The notes under the pieces: generated by a model
Databases searched by the model: none
Seen by the model: only the letters and a program-made list of their open reading frames with translations
What the model was told of the DNA's origin: nothing
Assembly: GCA_004794785.1 (NCBI GenBank)
Contig: SJOL01006434.1
Coordinates: forward strand, 617,645 to 681,644
Direction: 5' to 3'
Source: Opisthorchis felineus
Lineage: Eukaryota; Platyhelminthes; Trematoda; Opisthorchiida; Opisthorchiidae
DNA: 64,000 bases
Shown: piece after piece, positions 1-14,178 of the stretch
How the letters are laid out: each line of letters starts with the position of its first letter
How positions within the stretch are numbered: the first letter of the stretch is position 1
Position numbers and translations under genes: made by a program

Positions 1-3000
1 CTACCACATGTGCCCGCTTAATTTGTGCATTCCTTCTTGCCCTATGTTATGCTTTTTTTGCTTGGCACTCCTGTCGACCGAAGCGTATCTGAGGTGTTTT
101 TCTTACAGTAGGCAAAATATGCCCTCTGAAAAACTTTTGGCGGAAGTATTCCTAAAAGAACTATTAAGGACATATAACACCAAAGGGCTCTTTTAAGGAA
201 ACAAATGTACTTACTGGACATATGCGCGTTTCAATCTCAAACAGAAAATAGCTGAAAAATGAAGGAAATCAAGGCTGGCCATTGACAGAGTCACGAACGC
301 CACAATTCAAGGCTACCACAATTATGTAAAGCGCTTTAGATCGCTCAATTTTTGCTTCGGTAAGATGCGGAAGATGTTCCAGCTAGTCTTGCCGACCTTG
401 CTCACAAACGCTTTTGTGCATCTGGTGGCGCTCGAAATGAGACCAAGAAAACGGCTGTGTTCCAAGTCAAGACAAGTCGGAAAACGTTTGACCAGAGGTA
501 GATGTATTCCCTTAGTTGCTCAAAATATAGAGAATGACCAGAATTCCCCAGTCATCGGAGGCAACCATTTCGTTCATCTATGAAAAATTCTAGGACGGAC
601 CAGCCCTCGTGGGTACTGTCTCGATGTGACGGAAAGTCAGGCAATATTTGGGGAAGGACGTCAACACACGGCCTTCACTTAATTTGAGGGACACTAATCT
701 ATAGACGCAGAATACTTACGAATCCCTAACAAAGTGTGAAAATGACAGATTTTGGAGGACTGAAGTCGTTGCGCAGGCTTAGAGCATAGGATTTGCTCAC
801 TGTGATATATTAGAAATGATTGGATTAAGTTGGTAGGTTGGTATACAAAGATTGACTGATCAGTCGCGTAGAACCAGGTGGAATGTAAAAATTAGCAGTC
901 TACAAGAACCAGAGTACAATAGAATAATCAAATGGTTGATGGTTGGTATTCGGAACGCATGTGAGAATTTCACGAAGCTCTACGAACGTGGTCATGAGGA
1001 GATTGCAGCAAGGTCTTATCCATACATATTAAACTCCTTTTTCAGGAGCACTTGAGCATCAATATCCGAGTGAAGACAACTCCCTTGAATCTTGACTGCT
1101 TCCGGGCTTCTTCGTTCCTGAAAACTTAGCACCATCCAAAAACTTTTAGGCTTGTTTTCTGCTGAAAGAACATCGCAAAACGGTAGTTGCGGGATATGAA
1201 AGCTATCTGCACTAAGCTACGTCAATACAACATATCAGCTTGCATGCCGACAGCGCTTAAAAATGAGCCACGGAAACTAATCCTTTTAGAATGTGGTTCT
1301 AGAAAATTAGAAACGTACACTGACGTTTCAACTAGAAAACAGTCAACGTTAACTGAATATATATCCAGGTACAGAAAATGTGGATCATGCTGAAACTGTA
1401 AAGCAGATAATAGACATCCGCTCAAACTCAACAATGCATGCCGACTCTATCGCTTGAAATACGAAATGTGCCATTTATTATGGTGTACGTCCTGTTGCAG
1501 TGCAACCCGTTGTTCAACGGCGAAGGCAGATGCATGAAAATGGGCAATAATCGCTATATGTTTTGCTCCGTTTTCATTCAAACACTTGTTACAAAGCAAT
1601 GGGTACGGTCACCTGCGGTCTTGTTTCGTCTTATCTCGTTGCAACCTTTCAAAACATCAACGCGGAGCCTAAAAAATTCCCGTGGTATTTTGTACAGTGG
1701 CTTGAGCAGGGATTATTTCATTGTTTCGATACATTGAAGTGCTACAGATATCTATCACCAGCGCTAGACCCCTTTTACAAATTTCATCAGCGTTTTACCT
1801 TCAGGTAAAATCATTGGTTTCTAAAGTAAGTGCAATGAATTTCAAGTATGACGGAACACCGAAAGGAAGAAAGACCGAAAAGAGTAACTACTAAACTAGT
1901 TGGAAACATATTGTCTTTTCTAGTCAGCTGTCTGAAAAATACATGCCCTTCTTAAATATGAATCCACTCTTATAACCCCGAGCAATATTGTGAAAGCAAC
2001 AATTTTTAGAGACCGTCCCAGCTCTGAACACAGCCAGTTCTCTGTGTCCGTAAGGCGGAACTTTCTATGACGGTAACAACCAAAAGTAAAACACTTCGGT
2101 CCTGTCCTTTTAATGCGGCATCAAGTAGATATCCGGCTACCTGTATTAGTGGTATACTTGGATCAAGATATTTTAGTGGTCTTTAAACACTGTTATTATC
2201 CACACACTGTGTGACGGCGATGCGAACAAACTGGAAAACATGTTTGAACGTCCGTCAACAAACTAAATTGTTTCCATGGGAGCACTCACAAACACGTAAA
2301 CCTTTGAACTACATTCTTGCTTCTTTTTTGTTAAAACAACTGAAATTGGCGTCTTTTCGGTTGAGCTGCATTCGGAGTAGGTGTCCTTTACGCCCCAGTT
2401 GGGTAACGAAATGGACTTTTACGCTTTTTTACGTATAGTTTTATGCTTCTAGCTAATTATGGCTGAGTGAACTTTCAAGAACTTTCAAGGCTGATATGTA
2501 CCACCACTACGAGATATGTCCGAAATGATTACAGAAATATCCGGTGAATCACGGCTTTGTGATGTGCTGGAACACAGGATCATTCGGTGAGATGGCCTTC
2601 AATACAAAAATCTACTCAGATGACTATTCAGAAAGCTTGTTTCAATCCAAAGTAATTATCCGACATTACGTAGCTATCGTGGAGAAACGTGAGGCTTAGT
2701 TCTTCACTTAAAAACGCAACACAGTGGGTGTGAACCCAGAAGGCTGTCCTGAAACAGGCGAACAAATCAGAATACTGACCTAGTTTCCCACTGTACCACA
2801 ATATCTAATTTCGTGATTCATATTTTAAACTGATTGAAAACCATCGCGGTAAAATAGTAGGTCATGCATGTTCCCGTTATATTGTATAGCTAATATTTGG
2901 AAGAATTTCCGTTGGACCTAATCATGAGTAATCGGAACTCAATGTAGTTTTGCAGAGGGAGTGTGCAATAACCCTCTGCAGCTGAAATAAATCAGGAGTG

Positions 3001-3257
3001 AACTACTGCCATCTTGATTTCCAAGCCCTCCAGCTGACAATAAAAGATGGTCGTTGACCGAACACTCAATCAAAATATTTTGAGTGGTTGTTCTTCGTGT
3101 TGAAACATTAGTGCCAGTTACACCACTTAATTCAACTGGCAGCTGGAGTCCAAAAAATTTTGAGCCGGAATTTTCTGAAGTTCGGTGAACACGAGTATCT
3201 AAAGGGCTACCATTTAGTGACTTCTATTCCGACAGTGTTTATGGCCGGCTGCATTAT
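1..3257. other. Unassigned DNA, no recognisable gene
   Basis: All open frames here are under about 100 codons and overlap one another on both strands, as expected by chance in A+T-rich DNA. No transposon domain or splice-flanked exon was recognised. The only structured item noticed is a short perfect hairpin at 2951-2980, listed separately. Confidence 0.6.
2951..2980. repeat. Short perfect inverted repeat (hairpin)
   Basis: TGCAGAGGG (2951-2959) is followed after 12 bases by its exact reverse complement CCCTCTGCA (2972-2980). The 9-bp stem is perfect. There is no poly-T run after it and no gene beside it, so no function is proposed. Confidence 0.6.
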
Positions 3258-3430
3258 GCGAGATAGCTCTGTGGTTAGGAAGCGTACTTACTGACCTGAA
3301 GGACCTTGCTTCGAACCCAACGTGATCATCCCAAATGCTCTTATCTAGGCTTGGGCAACCTTACACTATTTCATCCCTCGTTCCCCTTTCGGTTGGCTTG
3401 GCAGTCACGCATCGAAAGGATGTTAAACCT
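3258..3430 (+). mobile_element. tRNA-derived SINE, diverged copy
   Basis: The head resembles a tRNA gene and so an RNA polymerase III promoter: a box-A-like TAGCTCTGTGG lies at 3263-3273 and a box-B-like CTTCGAACCC at 3309-3318. The body matches the minus-strand copy at 13988-14178 from end to end: both begin GCGAGAT, both have CTAGGC followed by TGGGC(A/G)ACCT in the middle, and both close with a GGCATGGCAG-like block, CGAAAGG and a final CTGAA. The two copies are clearly the same family but well diverged, so this one is old. SINEs are copied in trans by LINE enzymes and encode no protein. Ends are approximate; no clear target-site duplication was identified. Confidence 0.75.
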
Positions 3431-6400
3431 GAATGATGAATTGATCCTATTGAAAAGAATGGCATAGTTGTGCATATAGATATATATACTTATCGTGTCG
3501 TGTTTTATCAAGGAGCGATTGGTCTCTGTTTAGAGGTAGTTATAGCACGAGTTCACTGTTTACTTGACTCGCCGAGTTCCATATTACAGTCCTCTGGAGC
3601 ATTTTCTATGGAACAACGGTCATGTAGACGGAGAAAGTGGCCTGTTTTCTAGGATACTTCTCATGCTATATTTTGTTAAAAATGACATTCTGGTGTGTCA
3701 GAATTCGATGAAACATGTTGGATACATTTCCAGCGACGGAGTAGAACAAAGCAAAATAGTGACATATTCTCCCATTTGGATTTTCTAACATTTGTCAAGA
3801 ACTTGACAGTTTTCGGAGCAACTAAACGTATCCGCAGAGACTGCAAAAACCAAACATATATTGGTGATAGTTCTTCTCCTGCAAACATGCTTACGGTTGG
3901 TAGTCAGTTGATAAAAATGCAGTCTTTTCCTGCGTCCTTATTAAGATGCAAAGTTAATTTTTTCCTCGATCGCTTTGTAAAACCATATATTAAGGTTTCT
4001 CCAAGTACGAGAAGCTACCGCTTAAAAATCTTATTTATTATATATTTGCGTGTCATAAACATCGAAGTGTAGTAAACTAGTCCGAAGTCAGTCTTGGCCT
4101 TGCCCGTTGTCCATTTATTTACCAGAAGACATCTTATTTCCCTTTAGGTTTGGTGCTATTCCCTGTCATAAATATAACATAGTGTATAATTACTTCTTCT
4201 CCAGTTGCACACATCAGTCTCGCAGCGGTTTCGCAATAACAACATGAGATATCCATGTGTTTCACCACGGGGTGGATTATCCAAGTTTTTGTGTGATGCG
4301 TTTCACTGGGTTCCTATCCAGTTCTACCTGTCAAAGCACAATATTGGGCAAATTCCTCTTTGGGCGCATGTATAACTGCAATTCAGGATAAAATAAAAAA
4401 CTTAGAACAAGCAAGGCCGTTGACAGAGCGCCGCCTCCCGATAAAATGGACACGTACAACCTACGGGCAATCTGTACGCTCGTGAAGGATATATTTATAC
4501 GGTGCGTCTTTCAAGCGCAAATTTTAACCGCCCATATTGAAGTCACATCGATAACAAGAAATTAAACTCATATTTAGTGAGGTTTCAGTTTCAAAGGGTT
4601 TTTAGAGTGCGTAAACCGGTTCCTGTAACTAGTTGGTACGTACAGTGCTTCTTGCCACCGCAAATGGTTGCCAATAGACCGAAAATAATCATGTATCTAT
4701 CAAGTATTGTACCTGACACACTAAAAGTTGATTGATGCAAGAAAGATCAATAAATATTTTCAGCAGTGGTGCCAGTCACCACCGTTCCCTCTGTGCTGTC
4801 CTCCAGTACATACGTATGGGCGGTTACCCGCTGGTGTAAAAATGGACGCATGCTGTAATTTCATGCGGGAATTTCAGACAACACGCTTCAGCACGCGTGT
4901 TTCCACTTCTTTGCAATAGTTCCGCTGTCACCTCACCAAGTCAAGAGCTTGTGTGTGTGTGACTTACATTTGGCCAGATATACTAGCACAGATAAAACAT
5001 ATGCTCCAATCGGCCCTTCAACCCCAGATTAGGGTAGTCATTTTGCAGTAATATGGCCGACTATTTCATTTGAATTCATATCGCAACAGTTACCATAATC
5101 GACCCGATATTGAGTTGACTGTGGAGACCTGCGTCACCGATTATGAAGTATACGGTTCATAGCCTTTTTGTCAGTTTTATCAAAAAAGTTTGGATGTGAA
5201 GTACATTGGCTAGCTCGTCTGATGTCATGATTCAGTGGACATTCCTGTGTTAATCAAACATTTGCGATTTACAATCATAAAGTTCCCATATGTGTAGCTG
5301 CACGGGCATTTGGTAATTTAGAATACACAGAATAACAAGATATCTACTTCTGTCACGACATAAGTTCCAATTTTATTAAATTGTTTTTCATCAACAAAAT
5401 TAATGCTAGCATTGGACACCCCGTTGGTTCGACTAACTCAGCATTTTACAAATTCAGTTGCCCGTGAATGTTAATTCATTGGGGGTAAACACACTCCGCA
5501 TTCGCATGCGCCAGGTGCATCGCCCAGCCGTTGGAATGTGAGTATGCATTCTTTGTTCAGCGACATAACTAAGCGAATTTTTCAGCAACAAACCTTCACT
5601 ACAGGCTCTTTTTTTGTCGAATACTTGATATCCCCGAACAATGAGTCATATACCCAGACGTAAGCAATGTGAGTAGCTCAATTCTAGCATTGCATGCGGG
5701 TTACATCATAGATGACGACAACGAAACCTAACTGCATGGATTACTGCCAAAAGTTAGGGCATGTAGATCAATAACTAAGCAAGGATTTACACAAAGTCCA
5801 TCTAAGAACCTGCACGCATACAATTCAGGGGCCAGTAAAAGAGCTTTCTCCGTCAAGGGCGTTAGCAACAATTTTGCATAGACTCTACTGTTTCTGACGT
5901 TCAAATACTCCAGGGGTACGTCATGCTGCTTATTCTGCAAACTGTTGACCAACTGCTCCTTGTCGTTAGACTTTGGCCAGACAGACACGTTTCCTCTTCA
6001 GTGGAGAAGTCATTACAGAAATCTTCTGATTATTTTAACTTCTACTTGGCTTCTAGAAGATCGCAGAATGCCATAACACAACAAATTGTTTTTTCTTTGA
6101 GGAGCACTTAACCAGCCTAATATCTTTTAATGTCATAGAATTAGTACTATAGAATTTATTTCACAAAACTACTTGCTGATTAGCTTTTCCGCTGGATTTC
6201 TAAAATAACATGTAAGTTAACTGAGATTTCACATCCGTTAGCCCTTCTACAGTTTTATATCTGAGCTGTTATACGAACGTTTACTGGGAAATGGATATAT
6301 TTAATTATACCTGCTTGCACTAATCAGGCCTTGTGCGCAGGTATAATTAATTTATATATCTACACTCCACGTTGGCTTATTTAAATCTTAACTCGAATGG

Positions 6401-9400
6401 ATAGGATACCCAATATATTGGTCGAACCATGCCGTTGAATTGACAAGAGTACACACAAACATCAGTTTTGTACCACAAACAAATACATTTATTAGGAGTA
6501 TCTTAAAGGGATCATCCAACAAATAGGCCGCTATTGTTCTTCCATCTAATTCTAAGTCAAATTTTATAGAGTTGTTTTCCTGTGAGTAATTGTTTTTGGT
6601 GGGTCATCCATCTTTGTACAAACAATTTAATCAGATAGTATCATCTCAGGGTTGGGACAGTTTTACTTCCTGTGTCAGTTTATTACAGTATTCCACACTT
6701 ATACTTCTTCGGAGAAACCTGTAAACTACTGTTGTATTTCGGTATATATCCAGGTTGTAAGATGCTCAATATAAAAGCAAAACTAATGGAAGTTTCTTCA
6801 ATAAATGGGAATAAAAAGGCAGTAGCCTAGATAAAAAGAAAAAATGAATTTAATAGACCCATATAAGCTGACGCATTTGTGACCGATGCATATTGTAACT
6901 AATGCAGCGCTTGTAATATTACACCGTAGTGTCTTTTTTTGAAGATCCTTGTCACATTGTTCGCGTTTCCCGTCTTTCTATTCTGCTATTATCTGGTATT
7001 CTGCAGATTACTGCAAGTTATATAGTCTACAAATGCGCTGGATACGTATTTCACATCTAATACCTCCATCTCCGGCTTTATTGCTTATTATTCTCGGCCT
7101 TAGTAACGTTCTTGGACCGGTTGATGTTCAGCACATACAAAATTTCGATTATGGCGGGAGACGTGTTTTTTTAGTAAGGCAAACTTTTAGCCCACGTTTA
7201 CTAGAAACACATTCGCTTTAGAAATGATCTAGTGCGCTTAACCCGCCGACTTTGGAGATACAATGCCAGTGGCCTTCTGGACGTCAATCACGAATGTGTA
7301 TTTGTCGGATTTCTTTGCATTTTCATTTAGTTTGAGCATCTCTTCCGAACTTTAGGGGCCTTTTCAGTTAGTTCGCAACAAATGAATATTTCCTCAGTAG
7401 TGCGTGTTTTTGACTGTTTATATATTTTGAACTCCAGATATCCACAGTTCGATTGCTATCTTTGCTCCGTGTTCAACTTGATCGGGCTGACCGCAAACAC
7501 GTAGATTAACAGTCGGTCTTACGCAAGTAGACTAAAAGACATTGAAAATGGGGTGATGTTTGTTACTTAAGCTGATGACATAGCCATTTAACGAGAAACA
7601 TGGCAAAATGTTGATATAACCAGCTTTTTTAAGTGGAATCAAGTTTGTACAAACTTTGTATTTGGTGGCGGTCAGTCCGGAAGCCGGTTTCTTTAACTAC
7701 GCTTGTCACACTTGGTCGGTTACCTGGTAAAATCTTTTTCGGGGCGATTGAAGACTAGACACACTCAGCAGCTGAACGTTGTTGCAATAAATACGATAGA
7801 TGCAGTAAGTACAGTAGATGTGCTTAGGTTCAAGTTGAGCCAACCAAGAAACTGCCCACTGAAGTTCGACGCACGTTAATGCGAGTTCCTCCGGTTCCCG
7901 TGGCAAACAAAAACTTTGTGCGCTAGTTGCTCAATAACATGTGCTCAATTCGATAAACCCCAGAAATCAGACGGAGTGACAAAAAAAATCTAAAGCTGCC
8001 TTCATTGAATGTGAAGCGGACTTAGGGCTGATGCCCATGGGCCCATCGCTCTTTTTTAACTGCCGTGGCTGTGTTGTTCAATATTCAAGAACTCTTCAAA
8101 GAATGGGGCTTGTCATCCAAGTGGAGCTGTTTTGCGTTCACCTTTGATTTCCGGCCTGCAATGAAAACAGCAGAACACGTCAAGTTTAACTCGGTAGCCA
8201 ACGACAATTTTCTCGCCTAAAACAATTATGATGGCACTGTAACAGCACGTAAAACGAACAAAGAGTGGTTTCTATGGTCGCCACCGGGTTAAACAATCAC
8301 GAGTCCGTATGAGAACATACAGGCAAGTGTTCTCGGGTAAAATTGGACCTCGGTATTTAGGGTGGTTACTCAATACTGCTGACCGTCTCAATCTCAGTTT
8401 CTAAGTGTAGCTCAACTGGTTGCTGGCCTTCATCAGGTCAGCTTATGAACACAGTGTTCTCAGAACTAGATGCTTCGTTTCCCTTTTTGTTTAGAATGAT
8501 CACTCTCGATCGAGTTAGCCCTAATAATGCAAAGCCTTTAACCCTTGTTATGCGACTTAGTCATTTGGGGCTGTTTTCACTCATTCAGCCTAAAATGAGC
8601 CTCGTCGTAAAACCACAGTGCGGTGCGTGACAATGATAAGTAAACACAAAAACTGTGGAATCTCGCATTTGTATTCCAACAAAAATATGATGACAGGGAT
8701 CGTGCCAAAGCAGAAATGTGCTTCTCAGTTGACTTTAGTCACGTTTGCTGAGCTGCTCATTGAATCATCTTCAACTGAAAGTTTCTGATGAATGTCACAT
8801 GTTAATTCGTCTCTTGAAATCTACTGTCCTTAATGTGGATCCTTGCCACTCATAATAAATAATTGATCTAGTAAATTTACACCAACTTGCCAAAATTTGC
8901 TGCAACATATTTTATGATCCAATCAGTAAGTGACCTCGTTAAGCTTCGATTATATTTTAGCTAAATGAGTGTTCCGTTCCGTCTTACTCTACCTTTTGTA
9001 CACTGAGTGTTTGCTATTTCCGTCATATTTCTTTACGTTAACCGACATTGAGGAAATGCACTAAACCTTTTTTTATTCATGTTTCAAAGCTAGTAAACTT
9101 TCAAAAAGATTGGAACTGAGGGTTATCAAGCAAACAGCAGAGTTAGTATTACTTCTGCAATCACAAGAATGCTAACAGTAGAGTATAATTTCGTGGAGTA
9201 TAAGCTTTGTTCTGAGCTTGTTCGTGGAATAATCTTAAAATGACCTGATAGAGATTTCATTTTCCTGTTATATTTTATTTTTAAAACATTTTTTGAATTT
9301 TGGAAACTTAGATTACCTTCAACCTGTCAGGGCCTGAGGTTGTGTCCATTCCACCGCCAATATAATCCTTAAAATCACAATATAGATCGGCCGTTCCTTC

Positions 9401-12400
9401 GCACTGCACTTTAGTGTGTAGTGAAACTACAGCAAAAGAAAACTTGTGTTGACTATTCAGATTTTCAAACCATTCAGGTCTTCGAACTATGTACTTGTAT
9501 CCCATTTAGAAGGCATTCTAGCTCACTGACAGATCACTGAGCTACTGAACAGTACTGAGAGTTGGACATATCGTGAAGCCACTCTATGGCAGATTGGACG
9601 TATGAATCTTTGATGGTATTGTGGAACCAGACAAATGAGTGAGCTTGAACGTAATGGTATCACCGGGGCCTTTCAGTTTCAGGCGCTATAAAACTTTGAA
9701 GTCAATGTTCTCTGCATCGCGTCCTTCAAGGTCACCTTCCAATATTTTTTATTCTAGTCCTCTAAGCAAATGTCGTTTAACCTGCAAACATAGCGTGCTT
9801 TGTCCATTAAAAGAATGACACTCATTTGTCTCTAAAAGCCATGAGTCCTCAAGTTATCGTCGTCAATAACTGCTTGAGTCTGTGGTCTTGCACGCAGTAC
9901 TGGTAAAAGTGACGGAATCACATCTTGCGTTCAGCCCTGCAGTGAGCATTAGATCACAGAACTTATTCCACTGGCACTCCAATCGGACCTCAAGGTCACT
10001 GTGGCTCGTTCTACTAGAAAGCAATGAAGACCACGGACAAAGAGTCTCATAATGTATGGTCAAATTCAAATAAGAGATCTTTGTGACCATAGGGTTGCGT
10101 TAGCTTGATCTCCAGCCTTCGTCTGAAGATTGAATCGGCAAGAAATTTTTATTCGGTCTTAGTTGAGGTGTAATCAGCCTTATTTAGGCAGTGCAATCTG
10201 AACTCTTCTTAACCAGTAGTATGTCCAACACAACTTATTTTGCCTCGAATGTTGAAAAGTACAAAGGTTACTGAGCTGTTTTCAAGGTTCAGTTTGTCCA
10301 ATGAGATTTGTTTAGCGAAGCGTAGCCTAGTTGTTCTCTCACAACTGACAGCGAAGTGGACAATCGCACTAAGCAGACCGTTTTCACTCCTGGGGGCTTT
10401 TAACCCGTAGCCCACAACACACGTGACTTAGTTGTGAATCAGGTGGCTGTTCATCTGTTTATCGAGTATGGCACTCCGCTTGCCAACAATTTGTGACACC
10501 AACCCTGGAGAGACCATAAATCTGCGGTTGAGTGGGTGCTTCCTTTAAACTTGCTTGCGTATGTATAGCTTGCGAAAGAATAGTTGATATTTCGTTTGGA
10601 AGTACCTTATTGGCGAGCAGCTTTGTCTTAACTTTATTTGCCCGGTTACGATTAGTTCTCATTTGTTGTTCAAATGCTTAGGGTTCCATTGGCTCGTTGA
10701 ACTTTATATTTCCTTCCTTCGATATATTGTCATCACACAGGGGTGCTGGATATCTTCACATAAATAAATGGTACATTTGCGCTGACAGAAAGGAAGTTTT
10801 GTTTTTACCACTCTTCGTTCTAAGTATTTCTGTCGGTAGCTTCCATGGTTTAATGAATGATTGTCATCTGTTGAGGCAAGACCTCTAAATCCAGATGCTA
10901 TTCAGTTTACACTGTACTTGAGATGAGCCACTTATTGTTTGCGAATGCTTTAAATGCGCATGTCTGCATTATCCCCACCGGGAAATTAGCCTATGCTTGT
11001 GGTTTGCAACACACATGAGCGTGCGTGTGGTGAGAAAGAAGAAGTAAACCATAAATAATTGAAAGTTTGGATATCAACTTTTGTATTCGGACAGACTAAA
11101 CATGGCGTGGTGGATAAATCACAACCTTCACAATCTAACAGGATCATCCTCAACAGATACCAGCGTGCACAAGTTACATCGTCAGTGCACTCTCTGAGTA
11201 TTCTGCTAAAATTTAGGATTCTGGATAGGTCAACTCCCAGCACGATTACAGGCTAGCTTCTGGAGAAATTTCAGTTGAATTCTACCTTAACGTTGACAGA
11301 AAACTTCCTGATTTGGCTTGTCTGACCTGCTCTCAAGACAGGACATTGGTTCACGTGAATGTCCGCACTACGAAATCACCAGACTGATCCTAATGATGTA
11401 GTCTAGGAAGCACGGTGCTCCTCTTGTGTGATCATCTCTTAAGGGGCACTAAAATTGGTCGCCACATGAGTGACTACTAATCTTACTTATATTTTGTTTC
11501 CGTATAAGTGATTCATGTCTAGTACAGTGTCACGGAGCATAGTTGGTTTTACCTGATCCTAATTCTAGGGTCCTAGAACATTTGTTGTTGAATAGTAATG
11601 AGTTATGAGGACCGATAATGCAGATAACTAGAGCATGTGTATGCCAATTATCGTCATTTGCATACGAATTTGTTTTTCACGGGAGACAAATGAATTCCTT
11701 GTTTATTATAATCTCCAACCAAATATGCTTCACAAATGCCATCTTTTGTTCCGGTTGGTGCGACATTCGAGATATCGTAGTGTACTTCTACGATATAGTC
11801 TATTCATTAGGTTGCTGAATACTTTTCGACAGCCCACGTTCGGTTTTGCCCTTATTTGGGGCCCATCAGGCGCACTCCATTAGTTTCCGTCAGCCTTATG
11901 TTCTAGTTGAACCCAGATTGCAAGGAATTCGTCAACTACACTAATTTGCATATTTTCATGTCTTTCACCTGAATCCCGGCCATTGACTGGTAAAGAGTTT
12001 TCCGCAACCGTGTGAGCGTTTTCCTTCATGACAATAGAAAATGTGTATGTATTCACTTTAATCCAGACAGATAAGCCCCTTTTCACTACTATTTAACGGT
12101 ATCGCCAATGCTTTGGAACAGAAATGACAATGCTATTCTATGCCGCGTATACAGAGAGACCACAAGAACATCCGGTCAACTTAACCAGTGTAAAAGCAAT
12201 GAGCTGGATGTAAAATGCTAAGTCAGTCGAAACTGACCAAAAAGTCAGCTAAGTAGCAACAAATCTGCCGTCTGTACCTCAAACCAGGGTTGATGTAAAA
12301 TCTGTTTTGAAAGAATTGTGCTTAATACTGTTTAGTTTCTTCCATGGTCTCCACGGGCTGTACCCATATGAATAGCGTTGATTATAAACAACGAAGCAAT

Positions 12401-13987
12401 CCAGCTGTGTATGCACAAAACGACATTTCTGTCAAATTATTAGGCAGACAAAATAAAACAAGGGGTTATTGACATATGTGGCCTTGAATTTATCTTAATC
12501 TTAGTTGGCTTGCTGGACAAGGACGACAAGATAAAATGCCAGCGCCTTGCTTTTGGTTGACTGAACGTCCAAACCTATGTTAGGCCTGATTTTCCGGAGA
12601 ATAAGCATATGCACGTGGGACTTGGACCAATGTAAATGCATAATTGTAATGTACACAACATCATGCTGTTTGTTCATAACGCTGCGTTGCATAGAAAAAA
12701 AACGCCAAGTTATTTTTAGATTTGGAATGGAATATGTTTCGTGATTGATAAAGAGCCCGAAGCTTCTATACAGTTTGTAAAATTGTGGGAGTTGAAGCTG
12801 GGGCAGCGGCCTCTTAACGCGACAGGAATTGGCGCCATCTTTCGGAATCGGTCGACACGGGACTTGGTCGCTGTGAAAGAGGCGTACTGCACCAAGACTT
12901 AAGCTTTTGATGTTGCAACCAAGACCATGAAAAGCTATGCCACGCATTTTCTGCTCAAATAACCTCCACAGGTATACTGTTAACAATATTTGTCATCCAC
13001 AAATGATCCAGGGGTGGTCAGGGTAAGGCGAAATTCAGTCCTTATGCGATTTTGTCCCTAAGTATTTGTATCGTGTGATAACATAACAGCCGTTCAATGC
13101 AGTTACTCATATTATGCAGAATCTTGCGTTGCCTGGGACTCTGATCCAATTCGTCGATACTCTGGCTCACTCGAACCAGCCACACGAACTGAGCTTTAGT
13201 CTCCTTCGATTTTCATGAATGCTGTCTAAACATGCGATTTCAAGAGCCGAATCCCTCACTCCATAAGTTGCTTACAAAATGATTAACTCTGATCTTTTCC
13301 CTAATGGATTCTTCTAAATTTCTTAACCACATGAAGGAAGTCATAGACACTGCACCGTACCATACCAGCATGAAATGCGCAAAGTGCAAAATTTTGAATC
13401 ACCTCAATACTCACAATGGATGCATTGCTAATGGCCTGCCTAAGAGCGATATCTTTCGAAAGTGTCAACCTCCATGTTAGTGTGAAATGACCGCTGAAGT
13501 ATAGTGTCCAGCATTATAACCAGACGCTCGTAAGTCTTGGCCACTTTTGCGCTGTTGTTTGCCAACCTAGTTACCTAATGAATTTCATACTGAACAGAAC
13601 GATCAGTTACCTAGTTTTAGTAGCATCCCGATGGTTATTTTGCAGTTAAGGTTACGGAAAATGTCGGGATTCTGCCGCAATCATTTTTAACAAGCAAACG
13701 GCGAACCAGTGGGCGAGTCATGTGGCGTAGTCCTTCTGTGCATGTTTCCGTTTCGAAAATCAATGAAAATTTATTGTCTTACAGATCAGTAGAACCGATA
13801 CGCAACATCGTACAAAGGGGTCGGTCGGCATTAAAGTGTTACTATTATGAAAATGCACGCACTGAAAGCCGGATGGTAACGCCACTGGAAACGTTTTTGC
13901 ATACCATAGTTGAACAGTACAGGATTACAGTGACTGTAGGTGTTCGCTTCTAGGTTAATTCGTTTGCTAAGCTTTTAAGTGTAACCA
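3431..13987. other. Unassigned DNA, no recognisable gene
   Basis: About 10.5 kb in which no gene or transposon domain was recognised on either strand. The longest open frames are 125 codons (3695-4072, plus) and 161 codons (12501-12986, minus). Both lengths are within what chance gives in a window this size, and neither shows a known domain. A long imperfect hairpin at 6294-6360 is listed separately. Confidence 0.55.
6294..6360. repeat. Imperfect inverted repeat, possible tiny palindromic element
   Basis: The left arm (6294-6314) and the right arm (6337-6360) are reverse complements. The core TTAATTATACCTGC is a perfect 14-bp match, and the outer GATATAT ends also pair across a 3-base gap. 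Inside the loop TGCAC and GTGCG-like bases extend the pairing. The whole unit is 67 bp. It could be a relic of a palindromic miniature element or a chance fold in A+T-rich DNA; no flanking duplication was found. Confidence 0.55.
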
Positions 13988-14178
13988 TTGCAAAAAAACC
14001 GTTCAGCTGTAGCACCCTTTCGGTGCCTAGCTGCCATGCCACCCGAAGGAACCACGAGGGCTGGGATACTGCCAGGTCGCCCAGGCCTAGACAGGGGAAG
14101 TCGAGAGGCAGAGGTCGGATTCGAACCACGGACCTTCCGTTCAGTAGATTCGCTCTCTAACCGCTTGAGCCATCTCGC
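13988..14178 (-). mobile_element. tRNA-derived SINE, better-preserved copy
   Basis: Read on the minus strand, the element starts at about 14178 with GCGAGATGGCTCAAGCGG, which contains a good RNA polymerase III box A (plus 14161-14172). A near-canonical box B, GGTTCGAATCC, follows at plus 14117-14127. Downstream is a non-tRNA body ending near a run of seven T on the minus strand (plus 13991-13997), a possible Pol III stop or tail remnant. The body is open in one minus frame from 14187 to 13975 (70 codons), but this is not a gene: the same frame is not kept in the related copy at 3258-3430. A short repeat of CGCTTGAGCCA lies at the 5' edge (14162-14185). Confidence 0.8.

Noticed and set aside
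12501..12986. 161-codon open frame on the minus strand
   Set aside because: About one frame of this length is expected by chance in 64 kb of this composition. The translation shows no domain, signal peptide or biased composition.
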